Origin: Acidimicrobiia bacterium | GTDB lineage: Bacteria > Actinomycetota > Acidimicrobiia > Acidimicrobiales > SZUA-35 | DNA length: 37,107 bases | Reading direction: 5' to 3' | NCBI GenBank assembly: GCA_003231975.1 | Contig: QIKW01000124.1 | Span: 1 to 37,107 of the forward strand | Shown here: in pieces, positions 1 to 10,365 of the stretch | Position numbering within the stretch: position 1 is the stretch's first letter | Layout: the number at the start of each line of letters is the position of its first letter | The notes under the pieces: model-generated | Told to the model about the DNA's origin: nothing | The model's database searches: none | What the model saw: the letters and a program-made list of their open reading frames with translations, nothing else | Made by a program: the position numbers and the translations under genes

Positions 1-1217
1 GGAAGATCCACGATCTGGTCATAGGTCTGGTCTAGCCATTGTTTAGCCCGGTCGGCGTTGTCGACATTATCGACACAAACCAGGTACGAAACTTCCTCTT
101 CATGGTCAAAAGCAAGCAGCCTGTCGGCGAAGACGAACTCGGCATCAGGGGTCGGCGACTTGTACGCCGCCCGGGCCCCGCAATCTGCTTTCAACTCATA
201 TCCCAGGTAGCCCGCGTAGCCTCCGTTGAAATCGAACGGAAGGCCCTCTGTTCTGACCTGACGCTCGCGCAGCATGCGATCGAGGTAGTCAAAGATCGAT
301 TCGTCGTGGGTTTCGATCTTGTCACCGTGGGTGACGGTTACCCGCCCTTCGTTGACGTCATATGAGACGAACTCGGCATGGGGGCCGGTGGCGTCTCCCA
401 TGTAGGAGAAACGCGAGAACCCCCGGACAAGGGCGGAGTCAAGCCAGAAGGCGGGTTGGGAATCGGCGTAGAGGTTGACAAAGGCCCGCTCGGCATCAAT
501 CGGAAAGGGAATGCGTCGGAAGAACACCTCAAGCGGGCGGCCATGAATTTCTGCCCGGCTGAGGTCGGAGTCACTTAGGTCAATCAGCACGGGAGTAGGC
601 GGCTGTGGTTCCCTGGCCTGAGCGGCGGGAGACTGGAGCTTCCAGTTTTCGACCACGTTGCAGAAGTTGGCGATAAGCCGGTGGCCGTATTCGGTGCAAA
701 TCGACTCGGGGTGATACTGCACGCCATAGATCGGGCGCGTTCGATGGCGAACAGCCATCAGGATTCCGTCGTCGGTCCAGGCCAGGGGCTCCAACTCGTC
801 TGGCAGGTCGGGTACGTGTAGCGAGTGGTAGCGGATCGCAACAAAGGGTGACGGGATGCCTTCAAGCAGGCCCTCACCATCGTGGAACACCTCGCTTGGT
901 CGACCGTGCATAACCTCGGCGGCGTAGTCGACCGTGCCGCCAAAGGCATGACCGATCCCTTGATGGCCAAGGCAAACCCCAAGCACCGGCACCTCGGCTT
1001 CGAGGATGGCCTGCGAGCAGATGCCAAAATCTCGCTCGGTCTCGGGCCTGCCCGGCCCGGGCGAGATAACGATGTTGTCAAAATCCAGCGCCTGCACTTC
1101 TTCCCAGGTTGCCTCATCGTTGCGAACAACCAGGGGCGGAATGCCGGTGACCTCACTTATCAGCTGATAGAGATTGAACGTGAACGAGTCATAATTGTCG
1201 ATGAGCAGTGTCCGCAT
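1..1217 (-). CDS. pabAB: Aminodeoxychorismate synthase, fused PabA-PabB type (partial, 3' end beyond left edge)
   Basis: The reading frame is open from an ATG at 1217 to the window edge, giving 405 visible residues. Residues 1-190 are a class I glutamine amidotransferase: the start MRTLLIDNYDSFTFNL is typical of PabA/TrpG, the oxyanion motif SPGPGRP lies near 52-58, the nucleophile is Cys82 in GVCLGHQ, and His169/Glu171 lie in QYHPES. From about residue 205 the frame continues into the N-terminal part of a chorismate-binding (PabB/TrpE) domain, with the FSRFSYMGD stretch. The fusion would take ammonia from glutamine and make 4-amino-4-deoxychorismate for folate synthesis in the cytoplasm. Fused TrpE-TrpG usually has the amidotransferase at the C-terminus, so this order favours PabAB. 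The catalytic half is mostly outside the window. It lies 196 bases downstream of the kinase gene, with inverted and direct repeats in that gap. Confidence 0.9.
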   Translation of the reverse strand, partial: MRTLLIDNYDSFTFNLYQLISEVTGIPPLVVRNDEATWEEVQALDFDNIVISPGPGRPETERDFGICSQAILEAEVPVLGVCLGHQGIGHAFGGTVDYAAEVMHGRPSEVFHDGEGLLEGIPSPFVAIRYHSLHVPDLPDELEPLAWTDDGILMAVRHRTRPIYGVQYHPESICTEYGHRLIANFCNVVENWKLQSPAAQAREPQPPTPVLIDLSDSDLSRAEIHGRPLEVFFRRIPFPIDAERAFVNLYADSQPAFWLDSALVRGFSRFSYMGDATGPHAEFVSYDVNEGRVTVTHGDKIETHDESIFDYLDRMLRERQVRTEGLPFDFNGGYAGYLGYELKADCGARAAYKSPTPDAEFVFADRLLAFDHEEEVSYLVCVDNVDNADRAKQWLDQTYDQIVDL

Positions 1218-1241
1218 CGATGCCCCACCTTTCCCTCCAAA

Positions 1242-1261
1242 GGCTCGATACCCGTCGAGCC
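1242..1261 (-). promoter_or_regulatory. Leader hairpin just upstream of pabAB
   Basis: A perfect 7-bp inverted repeat (GGCTCGA / TCGAGCC) encloses a 6-base loop, ending about 25 bases before the pabAB start codon. A purine-rich GGAGGGAAAGG stretch lies between hairpin and start and contains the likely ribosome binding site. The hairpin could sit in the mRNA leader and affect translation or transcription; function is inferred only from position. Confidence 0.4.
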
Positions 1262-1304
1262 AAGGCGAACGTACGCCAAGAACTGCTAGCTGTCGAGGCC
1301 TGAG

Positions 1305-1339
1305 CGTTCATACATATGAACGTGACGCGAACGTGACGC
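1305..1339. repeat. Palindrome plus 11-bp tandem repeat upstream of pabAB
   Basis: Positions 1305-1322 form a perfect palindrome with 8-bp arms (CGTTCATA / TATGAACG) and a 2-base centre. It overlaps two head-to-tail copies of GAACGTGACGC at 1318-1328 and 1329-1339. Such an arrangement in a 196-base gap upstream of a biosynthetic gene looks like a regulator binding region overlapping a promoter. No clear -35/-10 pair was recognised, so the promoter itself is not called. Confidence 0.45.
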
Positions 1340-1413
1340 CAGTGGGATCTAATTGGGGCGCTAGTGCGATGTTGCAGGACTTTTCTGTGGCCCCCGCTTG
1401 TTAAGCCGTGCTG

Positions 1414-3363
1414 CTACCGGCGGGTGAAGATCACAACGCCGGTTCCTTGCCTCACCGACTCGCCCGCCGGCGGATCCGTACCCAAAACGTCCTTGTTTGG
1501 AGGTCCGTTGGTATCGGTAACCACCAGGCCAGCTGTCGCCAAGGCGTCGGCCGCGTCGGCCGCCGACATTCCAACAACGTCTGGCACTTGGACAAACGGG
1601 AGGCCCTTCGAGATCACAACCGCCACTTCGGTGCCTCGCTCAACCGTGGCCTCTGCCGGTGGCTCCGACGACACAACGAGGCCCTCGGCAACGGTGTCTG
1701 AAAACGCATCGGTAACCACAGCGACAAGGCCAAGCGCAAGGAGTTGGGCCTCGGCTTCAGCTCGGGTCCGACCCACCAACTGCGGCAACACTCGGGGCTC
1801 TGGCCCCGCACTGAGGGTGAGGTCAACCGCTCCCCCCGTCTCCACTTCGGTTCCCGGCACAATGGATGCCTCAAGAACCTCTCCTTCCACCACTTCCTCG
1901 CTGAACGTGCGAAGGATGGCACCAACCGCGAGGTCAACGGCTGAAAGTGCAAGCTCGGCCTCTTCCCGGCTGAGGCCAACAAGAAGCGGGACCGCATGCA
2001 GCAGCACCCCTTCAGAAACCACCAGGCTGACAACGCCGCCCTCTTCAAGCTGCACGCCAGGCGCAGGCGACTGGGTAAGCACTTCGCCCTGCACTGAGCC
2101 GTCGCTTCTGGTGGTGGTGATTGACGTTGTCCAGTTGTTGAGCTGGATCTCGCGTTCGGCTGCGCTGATGTCGCCACCAACGTAGGTGCCAAGCGGATAA
2201 GTGATCACAACCGGTTCGGGCTCGGTCACGAGATCATCAAAGGTTCCGGCCTGGTACGCCACCGCCGCCGCCCCACCTAGTACGGCAATAAGCATCACAA
2301 GAACGTATGGCCACCGACGCCTTCGGCGCGGCTCGCCAGCAGTCACAGCGGGTTCTACGGTTGCCGCCGGAACGGTTGTTGAAGGCTTGACCTCTACCGG
2401 CTCTGGCCTCTCCATCGGCGTTGTTGGGTCGACAGACGAATGCACAACCGCTCGGGTACTTACCATGGCAGCTTCAACCTCTTGGCTGCCCTCACCAACC
2501 TCAGCTCCACTTGGCAGGCCAACCAGAGCGATGGGATCCGGCTTTGGCAACTCAGCGGCGGCTTCTTCGAGGAGAGAAATGAACTCTGCCGCAGACGGCC
2601 TTTTAGTTGGGTCTGAACTGCCTGCCCGCGAAAACACGGACTGAAGCGGACCAAGAGAAGAGGGGACCTCGACGTCGGTGTCCTGGCGCAGAACCATGGT
2701 GGCGAGCGGGCTGGATCCAACCAGGGGAACCTCCCCGGAGGCTGCTTCGATCAGCGTGAGCGCAAGGGCGTACACGTCGGCCTTGCCGTCGACGCCCCGA
2801 CCCAGCGCTTGCTCGGGGGCCGCGTAGCGAGCCGTGCCGATCAGGGCGCCGTCGGGTTCGGTCCATGATGCCTCGGCAACGGCCCTGGCGATTCCAAAGT
2901 CGGCGATGCTGAGGCGACCCCCCGCTGCGAACATCAGATTGGCAGGCTTGATGTCTCGGTGAACAAAACCCTCTTGGTGGGCATGGGCCAAGCCTCGGGC
3001 GGCCTCAAGCCCAACTAGCAGCGCTTGCGACGGGCTTAGCGTCTGGCCGCTGTCGAGAACCTGTCGAAGAGAACCGCCTGCCAGCAGTTCAGTAACTATG
3101 TACACCCTCGAACTGTCGTCCCAATCGTAGATGGCAAGAAGATTCGGATGATTCAGCGATGCGGCGTGGCGAGCCTCGCTCTCAAAGCGGCGCCGGAACG
3201 GGCCATCTGTGGCTAAGGCCGGATGCAGCAGCTTCACCGCAACCTCCCGCCTCAAGGTTAAGTCTTCAGCCCGAAAGACCGTGGCCGAAGAACCAGACCC
3301 GATCAGGGAGAGCAAGCGGTACCGGTTGCCAAGAAGCTGAGTTTCAGACTGCTGGGCAGACAC
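1414..3363 (-). CDS. PASTA-domain serine/threonine protein kinase (PknB-like)
   Basis: The product is a 649-residue membrane sensor kinase with a GTG start at 3363. The kinase domain spans about residues 14-270: glycine loop GSGSSATVF, catalytic Lys44 in VAVKLL, HRDIKPAN at 135-142 (Asp137 catalytic) and DFG at 155-157. A linker rich in Pro, Val and Thr follows, then a basic stop-transfer cluster RRRRR and one membrane helix at about 351-370. The extracellular part, 386-649, holds four PASTA repeats; the last begins VQVPDVVGM. PASTA repeats of this family bind muropeptides or lipid II, so the likely role is sensing cell-wall state and phosphorylating division and envelope proteins. It lies directly downstream of a response regulator gene (58-base gap), which may be co-transcribed. 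There is no pbpA/rodA/fhaA neighbour in the window, unlike the classic pknB locus. Confidence 0.95.
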   Translation of the reverse strand: MSAQQSETQLLGNRYRLLSLIGSGSSATVFRAEDLTLRREVAVKLLHPALATDGPFRRRFESEARHAASLNHPNLLAIYDWDDSSRVYIVTELLAGGSLRQVLDSGQTLSPSQALLVGLEAARGLAHAHQEGFVHRDIKPANLMFAAGGRLSIADFGIARAVAEASWTEPDGALIGTARYAAPEQALGRGVDGKADVYALALTLIEAASGEVPLVGSSPLATMVLRQDTDVEVPSSLGPLQSVFSRAGSSDPTKRPSAAEFISLLEEAAAELPKPDPIALVGLPSGAEVGEGSQEVEAAMVSTRAVVHSSVDPTTPMERPEPVEVKPSTTVPAATVEPAVTAGEPRRRRRWPYVLVMLIAVLGGAAAVAYQAGTFDDLVTEPEPVVITYPLGTYVGGDISAAEREIQLNNWTTSITTTRSDGSVQGEVLTQSPAPGVQLEEGGVVSLVVSEGVLLHAVPLLVGLSREEAELALSAVDLAVGAILRTFSEEVVEGEVLEASIVPGTEVETGGAVDLTLSAGPEPRVLPQLVGRTRAEAEAQLLALGLVAVVTDAFSDTVAEGLVVSSEPPAEATVERGTEVAVVISKGLPFVQVPDVVGMSAADAADALATAGLVVTDTNGPPNKDVLGTDPPAGESVRQGTGVVIFTRR

Positions 3364-3421
3364 CCTGAAAGGTTACCGAGGCCAACAAGCCGTCCGGGGC
3401 ACCCTCAACCAAAAGGAACAC

Positions 3422-4141
3422 CTAGGAATCCGCTTCGGGTTTGAGGTCGGCATCGGTCTCGGGTTCGAAGCCAATTTCAGAGTCAAGCTCGCGATCAGCC
3501 TCGATGGTTACCAGACCGGTCCGAATAGCGATAACCAGTGCTTCCAGCTGAGACCGCGCTTTGAGCTTGGTGAGAACAGCTCGAATGTGGTTTCGAACGG
3601 TGTGAACGGAAAGGAAGAGCTCTTCGGCGATGTCTTCGGCATTCCTCGCCTGACCAAGGTTTCGAAGGATCTCCAACTCTCGCCTTGTCAAGATGGTCTG
3701 TTTCTTTTGCTTGGCTTCCTCGTCGGTCTGGCTGACAGTTGAAAGCAGATGTGCCGGAAACACAGCAGCCCCACCCGCCACCGCACGGATGGCATTCAGC
3801 AGGTCACCAAGGCTTCGCCCCTTGCTCACGAAGCCAGCGCAGCCTGCCGCCACGGCAGCCTCGACGGCCTGCCGATCATCGGCGCCAGTGATTATCAGCA
3901 CCCTGGTGTGCTGACCCGCCTTCCAGACCGCCTCAGCGATCTGGGCCCCGGACCCGTCGGGAAGGACAAAGTCGCAGATGGCAACGTCGGGATCTGTTTC
4001 GCTTATCAGTTTCTTCCCTGCTGCCAACGTCTCGGCCGTTCCAACCACATCGAGGTCGGGAGCAGCCTGGAGGATCAACTCGAAGCTCTCACGAACCATT
4101 TCATGGTCCTCAACAATCACAACCCTGATTGGAGCCAGCAT
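3422..4141 (-). CDS. LuxR/NarL-family response regulator
   Basis: This is a two-domain transcription factor of 239 residues if translation starts at the ATG at 4141. That start puts the receiver domain at the N-terminus in the usual way (IRVVIVEDHEMVRE). The frame stays open upstream to 4276, but that part has no receiver homology and would overlap the divergent gene. Receiver residues are Glu11/Asp12, phospho-acceptor Asp57 in CDFVLPDGSG, Thr85 and Lys107. The C-terminal helix-turn-helix covers about 145-205 (LTRRELEIL through AEELFLSVHTVRNHI). An acidic tail of about 25 residues, ending EPETDADLKPEADS, follows. No sensor histidine kinase is adjacent, so its partner lies elsewhere. The adjacent PASTA kinase gene makes Ser/Thr cross-phosphorylation possible, but that is speculation. 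Confidence 0.92.
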   Translation of the reverse strand: MLAPIRVVIVEDHEMVRESFELILQAAPDLDVVGTAETLAAGKKLISETDPDVAICDFVLPDGSGAQIAEAVWKAGQHTRVLIITGADDRQAVEAAVAAGCAGFVSKGRSLGDLLNAIRAVAGGAAVFPAHLLSTVSQTDEEAKQKKQTILTRRELEILRNLGQARNAEDIAEELFLSVHTVRNHIRAVLTKLKARSQLEALVIAIRTGLVTIEADRELDSEIGFEPETDADLKPEADS

Positions 4142-4239
4142 GACGGTCAGAGTAGGGGATAACTCCGGCCAGAGCATCTTCAGGTCCGTCCCCGGAAGGG
4201 CGGCGCCGAAACTGCTGAGCTTCGGGGCACAATCTGGCT

Positions 4240-4761
4240 GTGAGATCAACCTTCCGCCAACGAATCGTGATCGCATTAGTCGTTGTGCTTGCTTTCGCCT
4301 CGCTTGGGGTTGCCATCGTTTACTCGGGCGACACGGGCCCCACCAACGTGGCGTTCAGCGGCAGCCCGGTGGATGGAGGCGGCGAACGAGCAGACGACCC
4401 GAACGCTGAGGCTGAGCAACTAAACCTCAACCCCTTGCAAGAGTGGTTTCCAAGAGCAGGCGCCGGTTCTGCATGCAGTGAGCCCGTCGGGGTTGACCTG
4501 ATCCCAGGTTTTGGGGCCTTGTTAACCATCAATGGCGTTGCGATCCCGCCCGAGGACACAAACGTCTACTCCGACTTCGAAAACAAGGTGCTTAGCGCTG
4601 CTGGCTCCCAGGGCCAGGTCACATGGGGCCCAGAGCCAGACTGCCCGTTCGGGCGAATTCTCAGGCCAACGGCCAACGAGGTCTCGGCTTGCATCTATCG
4701 GGTTGAGGACGGTCCAGAAAGCTGTCGCACGATCAGAAGGCCCGACCCGTTCGACTTCTGA
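4240..4761 (+). CDS. Secreted or membrane-anchored hypothetical protein with four cysteines
   Basis: A 173-residue protein of no family I recognise. It starts at a GTG at 4240, 98 bases from the divergent response regulator. Residues 8-28 form one hydrophobic helix preceded by Arg residues, so it is either an uncleaved anchor or a signal peptide. A low-complexity, acidic Gly/Asp/Asn/Glu region (30-62) follows. The C-terminal 110 residues form a compact-looking part with Cys79, Cys135, Cys151 and Cys162, which could make two disulfide bonds outside the membrane. The stretch GFGALLTINGVAIPPED resembles a small beta-rich unit, but no known domain is evident. The oxygenase gene follows 34 bases downstream on the same strand and may share its transcript. 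Confidence 0.7.
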   Translation: MRSTFRQRIVIALVVVLAFASLGVAIVYSGDTGPTNVAFSGSPVDGGGERADDPNAEAEQLNLNPLQEWFPRAGAGSACSEPVGVDLIPGFGALLTINGVAIPPEDTNVYSDFENKVLSAAGSQGQVTWGPEPDCPFGRILRPTANEVSACIYRVEDGPESCRTIRRPDPFDF

Positions 4762-4795
4762 CTAGCGCCCCGGTCTGACTTGGAGCCGCTACAAC

Positions 4796-5791
4796 GTGGT
4801 GGTGACCTCAGTCCCGATCATCGACCTGGCAACATTCCGGGCCCAGTCTGAAAACCAGGGGCGAACCGCAGTCAACCAGGTTGCGGCGGCCGCCACAGAT
4901 CCCGGTTTCTTCCAGATCGTTAACCACGGGATCGACCCAGAGCTGATTGAAGACGTGTGGCAGCAGACCCAGCGATTCTTCAATATGGACCGGCAGGCCA
5001 AGCTGGCGATTCTGCGCACCAAGGACAACAGCCGCGGCTACTACGACCGTGAACTGACCAAGAACGCCCGAGACCTAAAGGAAGTATTCGACTTCGCCCA
5101 CGTGCCCTACCCCGAGCTGCCTCACGACCACCCTCGCAACTTCGCTCCGGTGGATGGCTGCAACCAGTGGCCAGCCGGTCTGCCGGGTTTCCGCGAAACA
5201 ATGACTGCCTACTTGTCTGCTCTTGAGACCGTAGCCCTGCGCCTGCTGCAAGCCTTCGCCCTTGGCTTGGGCCAGCCCGCCGACTCACTAAATCAGCACT
5301 TCGACCGCCACCACACAAGTTTCATCAGGCTGAACCACTACCCCCTGGACGAACTTCTCAGCGACGACGAAGCCGCAACTGTTGCCGCCTTGGGCGACAT
5401 GGCCCTGCACGAACACAGCGACTCGGGTGCCCTCACGCTGCTGCTCCAAGACAACGTCGGTGGTTTGCAGGTGCACCATATTGACCAGTGGATTGACGTT
5501 GAGCCAATTGAGGGGGCGTTGGTTGTGAACACCGGCGACATGGCCCAGGTTTGGTCAAATGATCGGTATCAGGCGGCGCTGCATCGGGTATTGCCTGCGG
5601 GATCACGCGAGCGCTACTCACTCCCCTATTTCTTCAACCCCTCCTACGCCACCAACTACGCTCCCCTGCCTGGGGTAGACGGGCCTCCCCGGTACCGCTC
5701 AATCAACTGGGGCGACTTTCGCCAGGCAAGGGCCGACGGCGACTTCGCCGACTACGGCACAGAAGTGCAGATCTCTCACTACCGGATCTGA
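4796..5791 (+). CDS. 2-oxoglutarate/Fe(II)-dependent oxygenase, isopenicillin N synthase-like
   Basis: The 331-residue product has the two domains of the plant-type (IPNS/DIOX) non-haem iron oxygenase family. The N-terminal domain starts VPIIDLATF and includes GFFQIVNHGI (about 37-46). The C-terminal double-stranded beta-helix core carries the iron ligands His207 and Asp209 (in HEHSDSGALTLL) and His263 (in AALHRVLP), plus the co-substrate binding RxS at Arg273/Ser275 (RYSLPYFF). All metal and 2-oxoglutarate ligands are present, so it should be active; the substrate cannot be told from sequence. Three consecutive GTG codons occur at the start (4796-4804). It ends seven bases from the convergent gene at 5799, leaving no room for a separate terminator. 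Confidence 0.9.
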   Translation: MVVTSVPIIDLATFRAQSENQGRTAVNQVAAAATDPGFFQIVNHGIDPELIEDVWQQTQRFFNMDRQAKLAILRTKDNSRGYYDRELTKNARDLKEVFDFAHVPYPELPHDHPRNFAPVDGCNQWPAGLPGFRETMTAYLSALETVALRLLQAFALGLGQPADSLNQHFDRHHTSFIRLNHYPLDELLSDDEAATVAALGDMALHEHSDSGALTLLLQDNVGGLQVHHIDQWIDVEPIEGALVVNTGDMAQVWSNDRYQAALHRVLPAGSRERYSLPYFFNPSYATNYAPLPGVDGPPRYRSINWGDFRQARADGDFADYGTEVQISHYRI

Positions 5792-5798
5792 TCCAGAA

Positions 5799-6473
5799 TC
5801 AGCCGCGGTCTTGCCAGGTGCACACGCACGCCTCGTTTCCTTCGGGGTCGGCCAGCACCCAGAAGGCCCGGGCCCTTTTGTCAGAAACCAGCGTGCCGCC
5901 AGCCGCCAAAGCCGCTTTGACTCTGGCCTCGGCAACGTCGTTTGGGGCCGTAATGTCAAGGTGGATCCGGTTGCGCTGCGGCCGCGGTGCGTCCATCTGT
6001 TGAAACCAGACGCCGGGGCCAATCCTCAGCGGGTCGACCAGGGTGTCTACCTGGCCGCCTTCGGTATCTGGGGGTTCGCCCACATAGCCAAGCACTGCTT
6101 GCCAGAACGGGCGGACGGCGTCTATGTCGAGTGCGTCGATTCCAATCTCAACGAGCTGGGTGCCCAGAGGCTTCGATGCAAAGCCTGCTGAAGATGCGAT
6201 CTCTGAAATTGTTGCCGCCAAGCTGGCATCTGCCTCGGTCAGCCCCCCGCTGGAGTGAGTTGTGAGCACAACATGAACAACATCTGGATAACGAACGTTG
6301 ATGTCGGGATGGTGTTTGGCCGACTCAGCAGCCTTGGCAACCTGCTTAGCGAAGCCAGCGGCCTGCTCGAAGGAGCCCGCCAGGAACATGGCTTCGATTC
6401 GCCCAAGCAGGACCCTCCAATCGGGCAGGTTGTCTCGCTGGTTGAACTGGGCGGCGGTCAAGCTGGGGGCCAT
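5799..6473 (-). CDS. Pterin-4a-carbinolamine dehydratase fused to a glyoxalase-like (VOC) domain
   Basis: A two-domain protein of 224 residues with an ATG at 6473; a GTG at 6482 in the same frame is an alternative start. Residues 1-95 match pterin-4a-carbinolamine dehydratase (DCoH/PhhB): the sequence AESAKHHPDINVRYPDVV carries the HHP catalytic signature, followed by LTTHSSGGLTEAD. Residues about 110-224 form a glyoxalase/bleomycin-resistance type fold: FWQAVLGY, then RIHLDITAP and a C-terminal DPEGNEACV typical of the family. The first domain would dehydrate 4a-hydroxytetrahydropterin; the role of the second is unknown. The gene starts 10 bases after the ligA stop and is probably co-transcribed with it. 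No aromatic amino acid hydroxylase, the usual partner, is in the window. Confidence 0.85.
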   Translation of the reverse strand: MAPSLTAAQFNQRDNLPDWRVLLGRIEAMFLAGSFEQAAGFAKQVAKAAESAKHHPDINVRYPDVVHVVLTTHSSGGLTEADASLAATISEIASSAGFASKPLGTQLVEIGIDALDIDAVRPFWQAVLGYVGEPPDTEGGQVDTLVDPLRIGPGVWFQQMDAPRPQRNRIHLDITAPNDVAEARVKAALAAGGTLVSDKRARAFWVLADPEGNEACVCTWQDRG

Positions 6474-6483
6474 CCCGCTCACA

Positions 6484-9521
<3,038 letters not shown>

Positions 9522-9537
9522 CGCAGCTGCTTGCCGG

Positions 9538-10365
9538 TTAGGCAAACACCACGCTGGTGTCTGGCACAAGATCCCTTGCCAGCCACTGAAAAACGCGCCA
9601 CCCAACCTCGTGGTTAGCCATGGTTGAGGCGGCCACCTTCGCCGCCTCGTCCGAGATGGCGATGCCGTTCGGGGCCTTCACGTGAACCTCAGCCACCCGC
9701 TCTGCCATCACGAACCAGCCAACACATTCCTCCACGCTCTGACCAACGGTGATCAAGCCGTGGTTCCTGAGAATACAGAGTTTGTTGGCACCGACGGTTG
9801 CCGCAATCCGACGCCCCCCGGCAACAGTGAGCACCTCAATCTCTTCGTCGTCGAAGAGAGCCTGGTCGAACACGAACGCTGTCGATTCCTGACTGAGCGC
9901 CCGAAACGGCTGCACGTTGGCCGACCACGGAGTGCCGAAGCCAGTGTGGGTGTGGGCGGCACTAACCACGTCGGGCCTGGCCTGATGGACCGGGAAGTGG
10001 ATGTTGTAACCAGCGGTGTTCACCATTCCCCCAGGGGACCCGGCCTTGCCTTCGGCCACCGTTCCGTCTGGGGCAACCAGCACCAGGTTGTTAACGGTTG
10101 CCTCCTTGAACGGAACGCCCCATTCGAGAAGCCAGAAGTGATCGGGGAATTCTGGGTCGCGGGCGCTTATGTGGCCATCGCCGAACTGACCCCATCGCAG
10201 CGCGCCGAATATCCTGTAGCCGATTGCGCACATCTTTTTGCGATGGGCCCGCTCGGCATCGGGCGACCGCTCGAAGCCAAAAGGCTCGACGTCTCCCATC
10301 GGCGGATAGGCACTCTCGGGTTCGGGACTTCTGGGTTCAGCACTCTTTGTCTCAGCAGAGCTCAT
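9538..10365 (-). CDS. Class II aldolase/adducin family protein
   Basis: The 275-residue product matches the class II aldolase/adducin fold (L-fuculose-phosphate aldolase relatives). Zinc-binding histidines are visible as His138 and His140 in SAAHTHTGFGTPWSA and His202 in LRNHGLITVG. An N-terminal region rich in Ser, Glu and Pro (residues 1-25) is probably disordered. A catalytic acid equivalent to fuculose aldolase Glu73 is not obvious to me, so decarboxylase, aldolase and non-catalytic roles all remain open. Its ATG overlaps the stop of the TsaC gene by four bases (10362-10365), so it is the last gene of that run and likely translationally coupled. It has no functional link to tRNA modification that I can see. 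Confidence 0.88.
   Translation of the reverse strand: MSSAETKSAEPRSPEPESAYPPMGDVEPFGFERSPDAERAHRKKMCAIGYRIFGALRWGQFGDGHISARDPEFPDHFWLLEWGVPFKEATVNNLVLVAPDGTVAEGKAGSPGGMVNTAGYNIHFPVHQARPDVVSAAHTHTGFGTPWSANVQPFRALSQESTAFVFDQALFDDEEIEVLTVAGGRRIAATVGANKLCILRNHGLITVGQSVEECVGWFVMAERVAEVHVKAPNGIAISDEAAKVAASTMANHEVGWRVFQWLARDLVPDTSVVFA

Noticed and set aside
882-1289. Plus-strand frame with plausible-looking protein
   Set aside because: It is antisense to the amidotransferase half of pabAB, whose catalytic motifs are all present.
1364-2185. Long plus-strand frame (273 codons) rich in Ser, Thr and Arg
   Set aside because: It is the antisense of the PASTA repeats of the kinase gene, has shadow-like composition and no recognisable motif.
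4142-4276. Upstream extension of the response regulator
   Set aside because: It precedes the normal receiver start, overlaps the divergent gene and has no family similarity.
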